From the NCBI GenBank assembly GCA_031761425.1, contig JARFXV010001176.1, forward strand, positions 124,001-188,000: 64,000 bases of DNA, given 5' to 3'. This DNA comes from Cosmopolites sordidus. Taxonomy: Eukaryota > Arthropoda > Insecta > Coleoptera > Curculionidae. The number at the start of each line of letters is the position of its first letter. The stretch's first letter is position 1. A program made the position numbers and the translations under genes. Below, one piece after another: positions 55,458-64,000 of this stretch. Under the pieces are notes generated by a model. That model was not told where the DNA came from. It saw only the letters and a list, made by a program, of their open reading frames with translations, and ran no database searches.

Positions 55458-55652
55458 ATATTTGAATACACAATCAGTACAATAAACAATCACACAGTAA
55501 ACATTACCTATATATATTTTTTGGTAGTATATCACTGTCATGAAAATCCATTGTTGTCAATGTAAGTATCGTTGATATATAAAAAAAAATATATATTTAC
55601 TTTCACTCGTTACTTTATATATTACAACTTAATATAATGTATTTTTTAGTTC

Positions 55653-55702
55653 AGTTTTGAAAACGGGGGGAGATTACCCTCCGAAACGTTAACGTTAAAA
55701 GT
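55653..55702 (+). ncRNA. hammerhead-like motif in Penelope 3' region, right copy
   Basis: TTTT-TGAAAA-CGGGGGGAGATTACCCTCC-GAAAC-GTTAAC-GTT-AAAAG. The layout (short stem I TTTT/AAAA, stem II, GAAAC, tiny stem III, GTT triplet) is that of hammerheads described in Penelope-like elements. Two core bases differ from consensus, so activity is doubtful. Confidence 0.45.
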
Positions 55703-55905
55703 TTGTACATTTTTTATAACATTTTTATATCTTTAAAATTTTGTTCGTTAGGCAAATTTATTACAAAAAAAGAATCACTGAGAAATTTGTCTCCGTTTGG
55801 TTTTTTGTTTTTACCCAGTGATTCTTTCTTTAAATAAGAACAGGTATTTTTGATATTTTTTGAGTTTTAGACAGTGGCGAAAAACCCAAATAAAGGAGAA
55901 AAAAA

Positions 55906-56165
55906 ATTAATATGCTAGTTTTAAGATATTTAAAATACGCAACACATATCAGGGGGAAACTGCAGCTTCATTAATCATTACTATACATCTAAAATAAAGT
56001 GTTGTTCATGCTGAATGCGGAATGTATATATATTCTATCTTGACTAGTTTGTATTGTTGAATTGTTCTATTGTAGATCTTTTTTAATCAATGTATGTTGG
56101 TAGTTCCGCGATATTTAAAATGCGTAACTTATATCAGGGAAAAGCTACAACTTCGTTAACATCAT
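55906..56165 (+). repeat. satellite array, right part
   Basis: TAGTTTTAAGATATTTAAAA, ACACATATCAGGGGGAAACT, TTCATGCTGAATGCGGAATG and TGGTAGTTCCGCGATATTTA continue the unit seen left of the Penelope pair, ending at CATCTAAATTATAC where the LINE begins. Confidence 0.87.
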
Positions 56166-58045
56166 CTAAATTATACTTTTACATTATTAACTTATTTCTT
56201 CTTCTTCTTATTATTATTATTATTCTCATCGACTTGGTGTCACTCTCTCAGCTCATTAAGCTGAAAACCATAAACCGATTCTTCTCTCGGGACGTTGGAA
56301 TTCGGCTCGGAGCCTGGTGATAAATTTCATTATAACCCAGTATTCCGTTGGCATTAAGACAAAAATTTTCCAACTATGTTGCAGGTTTGCAACAATATAG
56401 CTAGTTGTTCTACTTTTATGATATTTCTATTTAGTCCGCAATTTGTTAAACTTCTGGAGAATCTGTGGCTCACCAATCCCTCTGCGGAAATTACAAAAGG
56501 TTCGATGTTGACTTTTTCAAGTTGCTAAATGTTCTTCAATTCATAAGAAAGATTCTCATACTATATTGTATATTGTAGTCGACAGCCCTATCAGTTATTA
56601 CCGGTCTATGCCAGTAGAGCAGCACATCGTCAGACTCCAGAATTGCTTGAGGACTGTATTTATAATACGGCGGAGTAGAGGTTGGTAAAAGACCATGATT
56701 AAGTGCCAGTTTTTGATGGATTATCTTAGCAAGCTGATTATGCCTTCCTAAATATGCGTTTTCTGCTAAAGTAGGACATCTACCAATTATGTGCTGAACA
56801 CTCTCCCCTATTTTGCCACACTTTCGACATACATCTTCAGTATTTTTTTTAAGGATATATTTCTTGTAATTTGTTGGTTTTTATGACTTTAGCATGGATA
56901 GTAATAACAAAACCCTCAGTTTCCGGATATAGTTGATTCTCATCTAACCAGAGCAGAGAAGCTTTCTTATCAATATTATTGCGATTTAATAATTCTACAT
57001 ATCTACCATGAATTGATAGAGATGTATGTTGTTTTGTTTTGTCCCTGTTTCGATAGTGTAGTTTGCATGGCTCAGTTTTAGTGGTGTATAATTGTGATCA
57101 AACTGAGTTGCGAGCCTCATAAGTTGATCTTTTGAACTTAGAAAATGTTGGCGAAGCTTCTTTTTCTGACTAAGACACAATTATTTGATGTTAATAAGTC
57201 CTCTACCTCCATATTTTCGAGAAATGTATAATCTCAACATAGAAGAATTGCTATGCAAACAACGGAATTTTGTTAAAAGTCGTCTAGTCATGCGGTCTCC
57301 CTCTTCCAGTTCTGTGTTTGTCCACTTGACCACTCCAAATGAATATGTTAACACCGGTACTACCCATGTGTTGATTGCCTTACATATATTCCTTCCTGAG
57401 AGTTTTGTATTCAGAAGCTTTGTTATTCTTTTCTTATATTTATCTTGGAACTCATGTTTGAGTGCTGTATGGTTTAGCATTTGATTTTATGCTATTCCAA
57501 GATACCGATAGGTATCATCCGGTTTCAATTATTCCTGATTTTATTTAACTTGTCCTTTTTGAATATTGACGATAGAATATTTATCTAGCCCAAATGACAT
57601 ATTAATGTCTTCGCTAAATATTTTTACGGTTATAATAAGCGATTTGAGTTTGCTTTGTGACTCTGCGTATAGTTTTAGGTCATCCATATATAAATGATGT
57701 GATAACCTTCTGCTGTTTGTTAACTGAAACCTAAACCCACTTGCAGACTGATTGAGAATCGTAGACATAGGATTTAGAGCCAAGAAAAAACCACATTAGC
57801 GACAAAGATATCCATATATTCTCCCGATATCCATATATATTCTCCCGATATCCATATATTCGTCTTCCAAGACTTCATTAAGTGAGTAATGCTCTGATTT
57901 TAGGGCAAATTTTGCAAATTTCCAAAACTTTAACTAGCCAATCATGAGGGACAGTCGTAGGTCTTACTGTAGTCAATGTAACATAAGTTAAGGTTACGCT
58001 TTTTTCTCTGAACGTGCTTCAACGTGCTGAACGTGCGTTATTATT
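56165..58045 (-). mobile_element. 5'-truncated LINE inserted in the satellite
   Basis: Both flanks are satellite sequence, and CATCTAAATTATAC occurs at each side (56162-56175 and 58054-58067), a likely 14-bp target duplication. On minus the element ends in an (ATT/CTT)-rich tail at 56187-56223. A three-copy minisatellite (CCATATATTCTCCCGATAT, 57808-57865) sits inside its coding part. Confidence 0.75.
56550..58030 (-). pseudogene. LINE reverse transcriptase and C-terminal domain, many breaks
   Basis: From 58000 leftwards: VPHDWLVKVLEICKICPKI (RT 'DHVPHDWL' block), the minisatellite, then SRRLSHHLYMDDLKLYAESQ at 57660-57720 (YMDD catalytic pair), NMSFGLDKYSIVNIQKG, INTWVVPVLTYSFGVVKWTN, RMTRRLLTKFRCLHSNSSML then RLYISRKYGGRGLINIK, QKKKLRQHFLSS, and C-terminal GESVQHIIGRCPTLAENAYL, GRHNQLAKIIHQKLALNHGL and VLLYWHRPVITDRAVDYN. 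HRPVITDR and C..C-type residues (CGKIGESVQHIIGRC) mark LINEs with a restriction-like endonuclease (R4/NeSL/R2-like). The catalytic PD..D of that endonuclease is cut off after VDYN. Clade call is from memory of such proteins. Confidence 0.75.
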
Positions 58046-58110
58046 ATTATTACATCTAAATTATACATCTAAATTACAGCTTCGTTATTCATTAGTTAGT
58101 TCTTTAGCTA
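58046..58110 (+). repeat. satellite stub right of the LINE
   Basis: ATTATTACATCTAAATTATA, CATCTAAATTACAGCTTCGT and TATTCATTAG match the satellite unit. The array stops here. Confidence 0.75.
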
Positions 58111-58640
58111 GTTCTCCGAATTTTTTAGTTAGCTAAGAAAAATATATTATCTTTTTATTGATTATAGGGTATTCCGTCCATCATGTTTTGAACCTCGTTC
58201 AAAATTTGCCGACGGAAAGTTAATTCGCCGACAGACAATCACAGCCTGTTTATTGACAACGGTCAACGCCAATATGGATGTGCTCCGAAATTGAACATTT
58301 CCGAAACAGTTCCTTTGAAATAGCATCGGTGATTCTATTAAAAAACTGGAAAATGATTACGGTCCCCGGACGTACGCGCCCGCTTTTTACATTTTTTTTT
58401 TGTTTTTTCCATCATTTTCGATTTCTGCACGCCGGTCGCGTATCTCCGAATTTTGTCCCGGACTCACTTTCTGACGGCGGTAGCCTATTTTTACAGGAAA
58501 TTAAAAAACTAAAACTGTAACTGACTTTTTTGTGTTTTGTTTTCCGCTGTTCATCAACGAGAAGGAAAAAGGGTGGAATGAATATCGCCATAGATCGTAA
58601 TGAGTTCGCTGTTTTGTTGTCACACACACAAAAATATATC
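58111..58640. other. unassigned, moderately GC-rich
   Basis: Contains GACGGAAAGTTAATTCGCCG and CGGTCCCCGGACGTACGCGC. Both strands carry open frames of 76-80 codons (58278-58520, 58412-58642) with no known motif. Candidate single-copy DNA. Confidence 0.35.
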
Positions 58641-58644
58641 ATTC

Positions 58645-59010
58645 AACGTAATTTATGGCCTTTTTTGACTTCCTTTGGCATTTATTTATGGAAAAAGTAA
58701 CACAAACTTAATCTTCGAAATAATCTTCCTCACTTTCTATACACTTTCGTCACTTTTTCGAACACAATCGAAAAAAAATTGGTCTGTTTTGATGTGATCC
58801 TCCCCACATCTCCAGAGATGTGAAGCGACTGTTAATTAGGTCATGTTGTAAGGATTGGAAGATATCGGAAGAAAATCTAAAGAGAGCAATTCTGGAGAAT
58901 ACGCCGGGTGTGATAAAATCTCCCATACCAACTCGGTGATCGTTTCTAGAGTCCTCTTTGCTCTATGTGTTCTTTTCGAACCTACATCGCATCTACTACA
59001 AGTGATTTTT
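58645..59010 (-). pseudogene. mariner transposase C-terminal fragment
   Basis: The minus strand from 58930 reads HPAYSPELLSLDFLP (third-Asp block; the family has HPPYSPDLAPSDF), then FSSDIFQSLQHDLINSRFTS, DHIKTDQFFFDCVRKSD and, in another frame, KCIESEEDYFED. Stop codons interrupt. No second end found. The family resembles the 32.5-kb fragment. Confidence 0.68.
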
Positions 59011-59960
59011 CATGTTTTATTCACAGTAGGCTTGTGAGTTATACCTCGTGTTGAAGCTGAAAGATATCGCTTTAAAACAACTGCACGGCAGGAGAAAATT
59101 TGATTCCACTAGGTTCTATCTGGTTTTGCTTTTTATGACTCACCCATTTACTCAGGCGTTGTTTTTTAAATGAAAATGCAATTAATTTAAATGAACCTAG
59201 AATCTTTCTTAATTTTTTTTATTCCATGCGAGACCTGGACGTTAAGTATGGTATAGCATATCGTTCCAGTGAAGGGCTTCGGTTCTTTTAACAAATTTAT
59301 TCATATTCTGCCAGCAGACGACTAATCTGTCCAGACACGACTAATAAAATAACCTACTTCGGTTATTTTCACGCCAAATATTTCAAAACAACACACGTGC
59401 TCACACATTCATAACATGAAGTGTCTTTCCCATTACGTTCTCCACACGCTTAACAACTTCACACTGAAGAGACCGGTAGATGGCGTTCCGAGCCTCTCTT
59501 TTTCGCTCGTTTCCGTATTAAACACGCATTTTGAGGAGCGAAAATTAAAATCCTCCAAAGCGGCTTTACCTGGTCGCGCTCCCGGCCTCCATAATTTTCG
59601 TTGCGCGCCATGCGAACCGTGTGCAGCTTACAGGGTGTTTTACGAGGGATTTTCTACCCCTCCCGCTTCCAGATGGTTTTTATACCCATTTCTCGCTTTG
59701 GACCTGAATTACGCCTCGAGGATTTCTTGTATTTTCTCCAAATATTTTGTAGATTTTCAGGTTAAACATGTGACATTCGGAGTTTTCTTATGTAATTATG
59801 AACTGTTAAAAAAATGATAAAAAATTAAACTGATTTATTTGAAAGAAAATGTTACATTGCGGCCTTGGCGATTAAATCCTTTAAATGGTTTAGGGAATTT
59901 CACATAGACCGTAGTCCCTTAAAAGAGTGTATTGAGAACAAACGGAAGTTCATTTACAAT
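59011..59960. other. unassigned
   Basis: 59400-59800 contains a 133-codon plus-strand open frame (59416-59817, GC-moderate) with no recognised domain; it could be chance. Confidence 0.35.
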
Positions 59961-59990
59961 ACACTCCGCGACAAAATTATAGGCCATACA
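59960..59990 (+). mobile_element. Tc1-type terminal sequence, solo
   Basis: TA followed by CACTCCGCGACAAAATTATA matches Tc1-like terminal repeats. A similar GGGACTAAATTATAGGCAAA stands at 61019-61038, next to a Tc1 C-terminus. Nothing Tc1-like follows this one directly. Confidence 0.5.
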
Positions 59991-60256
59991 ATGTTTTTTG
60001 TCAACTTTAAATGTTTAATAATTATTCATTGAACCAAAACAAACGTTTGCTAGTATTTTTAAAAATTGTATTGGTAAAAATGTATTTTATTTCAAATTAC
60101 ACAGGTCGATATGATTTTTGTAACATTGATGAGAATGCTCTTTTTGCTCTCGTTTCATTTGGGTAGTTAATAAACCACTTTTTCACAGAAATGTCCTAGC
60201 ATGTTCCATTTTCAACTACCTGCTTCTTCTTTATATCATGGGAATTTTGAAATTAT

Positions 60257-60960
60257 TTGTACCTGACTTTGGAATGCAAAGGTAAGGAGTACAGTACAGT
60301 AGTACAGGAGTTTGTATTTAAGGGTGAAAAGTATTGCTGTTTTTTGTGTCTATGGAACAGTAGCACAACACAGAAACATTACAGCAAGAAAAATTGCCCT
60401 AATAAAACTTCTTTGGAACCTGATATTTTAAATGTAAAATATGCCCCCTTGTTAATTCAAAAAAGGTGCTTCTTCTGCCTCTCCATATTAAACTTGGCCC
60501 AGCGAAAAACATTGTCAAAGCCATGGACATAGAATGTAATGGTTTCAAGTACCTAAAAGAATTTTTCCTTCAATTAGGAAAGGAAGCTTTTTTCAAGAAA
60601 AATTAAATGAAAAGGAATTGGCAGCTCGGAAGTTTTTGTAAGTGTAGTGAAATAATTTTCGGGCAACAAGAAAAATGAAAACTATAAAAACCTCACGCAT
60701 GAACTCTTGAAAGCCTATGAAATACTATGGAATAGAATGTCTTTAAAAATGCATTTTTTATACTCCTATTTGGATTTTTTTCGGAAAATTTGAGTGCAGT
60801 AAGTGATGAACAAGGAGAGAAATTTCACCAGGAGATCAAGACTATGAAAGCAAGATACCAGGAATGCTAGAACTTATCTCGCTATGTTGAGCGAATACAG
60901 CTGGTTTTAAACAAGAGATGATGCTACACGACAAAAGGAAAAAGTGTAAGTTTTTGCCGT
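60257..60960 (+). pseudogene. insect repeat-family protein with RFHQDI motif, decayed
   Basis: Order: VFKGEKYCCFLCLWNSSTTQ (family KGKYPCYLCLWDSR), HYSKKNCPNKTSLEPDILNV, then in shifted frames PLHIKLGPAKNIVKAMDIEC, NGFKYLKEFF, FQEKLNEKELAARKFF, YKNLTHELLKAYE, RMSLKMHFLYSYLDFF and AVSDEQGEKFHQEIKTMKAR then YQ. I know this order (CYLCLWDS, LHIKLGL, MSLKxHFLHSHLDFF, EQGERFHQDI) from many near-identical predicted proteins in insect genomes that behave as repeats. Their enzymatic role is unclear to me. CxxC suggests metal binding. It is interrupted by at least four breaks. Confidence 0.6.
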
Positions 60961-61016
60961 TGTATGACATCTCATGTAATATATTTTTTATTCACTCAAA
61001 AACAACCTAAATTATA

Positions 61017-61330
61017 CCGGGACTAAATTATAGGCAAATCCGTTTTATTTATTATTTAAATCATTTCTTCTTGATCCGTCGTCGAATCTCCGATATTCTC
61101 TAATGCTGCCAACATTCATCGGGTAAGTGACTTAAAAAGTTTTTTATGCATTTTTAGTCCAGCTTTTTTCCATTTGTTCATTATACAGTCTTTGAGGCCC
61201 TGAATGTTGTTGAACTGACTCCCAGCATCATAAACTGCTCGGCTAAGCTGCTCCGAGTTACAAGTACACAGTATGCAGTTTTACAGCATGTTTAAATCTG
61301 GTGATCGGGCTGGCCAAGATAAAAGTATAG
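61017..61330 (-). pseudogene. Tc1-like transposase C-terminus
   Basis: The minus strand from 61330 reads SWPARSPDLNML (third acidic block; family WPAQSPDLNPIEN, where the catalytic Glu is lost), a stop, then LSRAVYDAGSQFNNIQGLKD, CIMNKWKKAGLKMHKKLFKS and LTR.MLAALENIGDSTTD. It is cut at about 61330 by the hammerhead repeat. Confidence 0.75.
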
Positions 61331-61440
61331 TACAACTCGAAGAGACTTACCACTAAACACAAAATCACTTTGTTTAACTTCTCGACGCTCGTTTCGCTAG
61401 TCACGTTAGCATCATCAGGAGAGAATTCAGTTTTATTCTA
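61331..61440 (-). repeat. hammerhead-bearing repeat copy
   Basis: On minus: AACTGAATTCTCTCC.., the ribozyme at 61422-61380, then AAAGTGATTTTGTGTTTAGT, TAAGTCTCTTCGAGTTGTAC. It starts next to the Tc1 piece, so it was probably inserted into Tc1 DNA. Confidence 0.65.
61380..61422 (-). ncRNA. hammerhead ribozyme motif, second near-consensus copy
   Basis: On minus: TCTC-CTGATGA-T-GCTAACGTGACTAGC-GAAA-CGAGCG-TC-GAGA. Stem I TCTC/GAGA pairs fully, both core strings are consensus, stem II has GCTA/TAGC plus a looser top, stem III is C-G closed with loop GAGC, and the triplet is GTC. Compared with 11881-11923, four or five bases differ and all lie in loops or stem II, not in the core. Confidence 0.72.
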
Positions 61441-62385
61441 AAGCTAAACTGTGTTCTATTTATACGACAACCGTACCTAACGTAGCTTATAAAAATCATT
61501 GACCGTGGTTTTAACTGGGCGAAAATTATCTAATGTCAAACTTATCAAGGAAAATTATTTTTATTAGAACCGTTTTTAAATTAATGGAATTCTGATATGA
61601 AATCTTTTCAGATTTTCTTTACTGACAATGATTTATTTAAAGTATAAATCTGATGGGCTCGTCAAAATAAAAACACACTCCTTCCCTTAGAAGGGGCACG
61701 TGGACGTCGTTCCCCTATCGGCCAATCATAAAAAAACAAGTATGATATGTCGCTGAATCTGATAAGGGCACGACGGAAAAACTAAGTTAAATAGTCGAAT
61801 TGAAAAACACCCCCAGCCAGGCGGGGGTAATCAATTTCGCTCTCATGTCACTTTTGACGTTTCGTATACGACTGGCAGCGCCCCGTTCCCTTTTGCGATG
61901 GCTTATCGCAAGGGCACGATAAGCTTTCCCAGTCGGAAAAGTCGACCGCCACTAATATTTCCTTCCTAGTTTTCGGTCAAACATTCTATTAGCCAGAAAT
62001 ACATGAAACACTTACCTAAACCTTTCACAAAAAAATATTGTTAAAAATCAACAAACAGATTTTTTGTTTAAAAGGAATGAGTTTTTATGTTTTTTTGCTT
62101 TCTTTTATTTTTGCAGTCTCAATAGTGCGATATCGGTTGATATCTTGATAACGGCTGGAGATGGAGAAAAAGTTTAAGTACGAGTTGTTCAACTAAATAG
62201 TCTGCAAAATTTAAAATTGATTTTATTTATACAAGGTGCCTCACAAAACCGTGACGGAGTACAGTTTTGTTTTTTCTTATCGAACACCGTATATGTTCGT
62301 CCATTTTTGCATTCTGCTATTGTTTCTAAACATATTTCGTGAAACATGTCCTATACCTAAACCAAATGGTTTTACCAATATCGGA
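61441..62385. other. unassigned
   Basis: 61640-61960 holds GC-richer sequence (CCCCCAGCCAGGCGGGGGT hairpin at 61810-61828; GCTTATCGCAAGGGCACGATAAGC hairpin at 61902-61925). No gene recognised. Confidence 0.4.
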
Positions 62386-62387
62386 GC

Positions 62388-62800
62388 CACATTTAGCTGT
62401 GGTGTCTTAGACGTCAGCAGTTAATGTGGAACGAGTTCGAATCCCGTACTAGGCAAAAAAGTTTTTCCAAAATTCTTGTGAATGTTTCTAGGCAAGAGTG
62501 TAAAATCTGACAAGGAATCACCCCTCAGTCACGCCAGTTCGAGGCTGGGTAAGGCCGGATGCCTTCTGAGAGGTTTTCTACGTTGGTCACTAGCCAGTCG
62601 GTAGGCTTCGCGAGATACTTTCGGTTAAGCACAAAACCAAGGGTTGATGGCCCGAGGGGGGTGCTGACTGGGGTTTTCGGTAGCTGATGACCGTGGTTCG
62701 GAACCCACGTTAAGCTGTAGGTCCAGTCGCTAAATAGTCTTCTGAGTTGCTGATGCGCCTCTAACCCCAAAACTTTACTTTATTATTATTTTTTTATTTA
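62388..62800 (+). repeat. tRNA-derived SINE, near full length
   Basis: A tRNA-like head with B box GAGTTCGAATCCC (62430-62442) is followed by a body with GCCAGTCGGTAGGCTTCGCG, GCACAAAACCAAGGGTTGAT, GATGACCGTGGTTCGGAACC and CACGTTAAGCTGTAGGTCC. It ends CCCCAAAACTTTACTTTATT with an (ATT)n tail. Length about 400 bp. It would be transcribed by pol III and copied by a partner LINE. Confidence 0.7.
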
Positions 62801-62847
62801 TTGAGACTTTCGGTCAGTAATTATGTTGTTTTAATTTTTAATTTTTT

Positions 62848-62886
62848 TATTAACGTTTCGGTTCAAACAATGAACCATCTTCAAAA
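62848..62886 (-). ncRNA. hammerhead-like motif, other family
   Basis: On minus: TTGAAGA-T-GGTTC-ATTGTTT-GAACC-GAAAC-GTTAAT. A 5-bp stem II, GAAAC and the extra T after the core match the layout at 11881; the core has T for the first C. It lies between two SINE copies. Activity doubtful. Confidence 0.4.
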
Positions 62887-62904
62887 TAATTCTACAATAC
62901 ATCA

Positions 62905-63125
62905 CTCGCCAGTCGGTAGGCTTCTCGAGATACTTTCAGTTAAGCACAAAACCAAGGGTTGACAGCCCGAGGGGGTTGCTGACCGGGGGGTTTTCGGTAG
63001 CTGATGACCGTGGTTCGGAACCCACGTTAAGCTGTAGGTTCAGTCGCTAAATAGCCAAAAGGCTATTTAGCGACTGGACCTACTGAAAAAGTTGCTGATG
63101 CGCCTCCAACCCCAAAACTTTACTT
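62905..63125 (+). repeat. second SINE body copy, headless
   Basis: Repeats GCCAGTCGGTAGGCTTC, AGCACAAAACCAAGGGTTGA, GATGACCGTGGTTCGGAACC and CCCCAAAACTTTACTTTA from the first copy at about 95 per cent by eye, with an inserted hairpin at 63034-63083 and no tRNA head. Confidence 0.85.
63034..63083. repeat. perfect-type hairpin inside the SINE copy
   Basis: GTAGGTTCAGTCGCTAAATA then GCC, loop AAAA, then GGCTATTTAGCGACTGGACC then TAC: 23-bp arms with one G-T mismatch. The first SINE copy has only the left arm, so the right arm was added in this copy. Confidence 0.92.
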
Positions 63126-63285
63126 TACCGATATTCACCATTCTGTAAAAAATATGGAAGTTACAGTCTCTATTTTGCAGTGTCATATATCATTTATTAT
63201 TTGATGTGGGATTATCATATTTTGATAGGAATATTAGTAAAACTATGATTTAACTTTTAATGCAAACAAAATTTGTCTATGTTAT
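63126..63285. other. unassigned AT-rich
   Basis: No features. Confidence 0.4.
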
Positions 63286-64000
63286 ACAGGGTGTCCAGGA
63301 TAACTAAGATAAATAAAAAAAATCATATCGCAGTTTTTTTTTAATGGAATGTCTATAAATTGATATAATAAACTAATATGTGTTCATTTTACAATATTCT
63401 TAAGATAAAATATTTTTGTTAGTTTTAAACATGTCCTATCCATATCGTCATAATTTTTGAGATTTTTCCATTTTTGTTTTTAATATTTCGTTTTTAATGG
63501 AATTCATCTTAGACGGTTTAGTAATAACGTCATAAAATTCGATTCAAATGGCAAATATTGTTCTAGTATAGCTTTTAAATAGTTTTTATATGATACAAAA
63601 AAGAAAGAGTGTACTTTCATAATTAAATAGGAAAAAATATTTTTATGATCTATTATTTTGACTATCGAAAAGAATTGTGAATATTCAATTACACCTTAAA
63701 GCATTCAGATGATCTAGACACTCTAGACAATCATGGCCTGGAAACAAATGAACCAAACGGTCAATTAATTGAATCTTGTGAACGGTCAAATTGTATAGTA
63801 CGGTGTTTATTAGAACCGAAAGTAGAACGAAAATCAATTTTTCTAGAGAGGAATTGATAAACATGACCTACGTTTTGGGCGCAAGTAATCAAAACTCTTT
63901 TTTAGCAAGTAGAATTTATACGCAAATATTCCCTAATGCCGAACGTCATCCTAATGCATTAGAGTTTATGAAACTGAAAGAGCGATTTGAAAGAAGAACA
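63286..64000 (+). mobile_element. 5' part of a Tc1/mariner-superfamily element, runs off the window
   Basis: ACAGGGTGTCCAGGATAACT at 63287-63306 looks like an element terminus. A transposase N-terminus follows at 63840. Confidence 0.5.
63840..64000 (+). pseudogene. transposase N-terminal HTH (DUF4817-like), incomplete at window end
   Basis: The plus strand, open to the window end, reads FSREELINMTYVLGASNQNS then FLASRIYTQIFPNAERHPNA and LEFMKLKERFERRT. This matches the N-terminal pattern (E..DM...G....NS..A.R.Y...FP.R.HP....F..L..RF) of the insect lineage whose C-termini are seen at 2590, 14023 and 46900. It is continuous here, so the gene could be intact beyond the edge; what precedes ELINM is not clearly a start codon. 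Confidence 0.65.

Larger units (their letters stand above)
54228..55905. mobile_element. head-to-head pair of 5'-truncated Penelope-like element copies
   Basis: The two outer ends are the same sequence in inverse orientation (CTCCTTTATCTGGGTTTTTC at left; its complement, one base changed, at right). Inverse identity continues inward about 780 bp per side, through a TGATTCTTT..AAAGAATCA hairpin, the CGGAGGGTAATCTCCCCCCG block, and a GIY-YIG reading frame on each side. The arms are joined by about 100 bp near 55010-55125. Both copies have lost the reverse transcriptase and point away from each other. Insertion into the satellite array is clear, since array units flank both sides. Confidence 0.85.

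Noticed and set aside
59416..59817. 133-codon plus-strand host gene
   Set aside because: No domain, no clear codon pattern, no splice context; kept only as unassigned sequence.
62388..62460. Functional tRNA gene
   Set aside because: No acceptor stem or clear anticodon loop; it continues into a SINE body present in two copies.

Overview
The window reads as nuclear DNA of an insect (or close arthropod): strongly AT-rich, with long (TA)n tracts, no operons, and a dense graveyard of typical insect transposons. I found no convincing host gene. Almost every recognisable coding stretch is a broken transposase or reverse transcriptase. Species cannot be fixed from the sequence.

Layout, left to right. 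1-2.8 kb: Tc1, mariner (family here called MarB) and another Tc1/mariner-superfamily fragment. 2.9-7.5 kb: one mariner (MarA) split twice, by an LTR-like insertion (3515-4737) and by an R1-like LINE (5072-7324, 15-bp target duplication, (CTT)n tail). 7.65-8.34 kb: TTAA-flanked MITE. 9.7-11.1 kb: diverged satellite units and MarB. 11.88-12.3 kb: a near-consensus hammerhead ribozyme and a decayed second copy about 400 bp away. 13.6-18.2 kb: a 56-bp palindrome, an internally deleted TIR element, (TA)n, a LINE 3' end, a hAT with only three visible in-frame stops and a Helitron helicase fragment. 18.4-28.5 kb: mariners, MITE, SINE head, PIF/Harbinger fragment with intron, a mosaic mariner, and a transposon-like orphan. 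29.9-33.2 kb: Tigger/pogo element plus abutting MITE, palindromes and a hAT MITE with perfect 8-bp target duplication. 33.8-41.6 kb: piggyBac, a LINE cut at (TA)n, hAT and another LINE. 43-52.5 kb: THAP exon, chimeric mariner, a deleted and a nearly full MarA, Tigger remnant. 53.1-58.1 kb: a satellite array (~172-bp unit) broken by a head-to-head Penelope-like pair and by a LINE. 58.6-64 kb: mariner, an insect repeat-protein pseudogene, Tc1, a second good hammerhead, SINE copies with a perfect hairpin, and the start of another transposase.

The strongest candidates for something new are the dispersed hammerhead motifs (11881-11923 + and 61380-61422 -, with weaker relatives at 12278, 20690, 54431, 55653 and 62848). 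They fit Penelope-like retroelements or animal retrozymes. Next are the Penelope pair inside satellite DNA and two mosaic mariner-superfamily elements. The genes do not form a pathway; the relationships are nesting, truncation and cross-mobilisation. All family calls rest on motifs read by eye; no database search or folding program was run.
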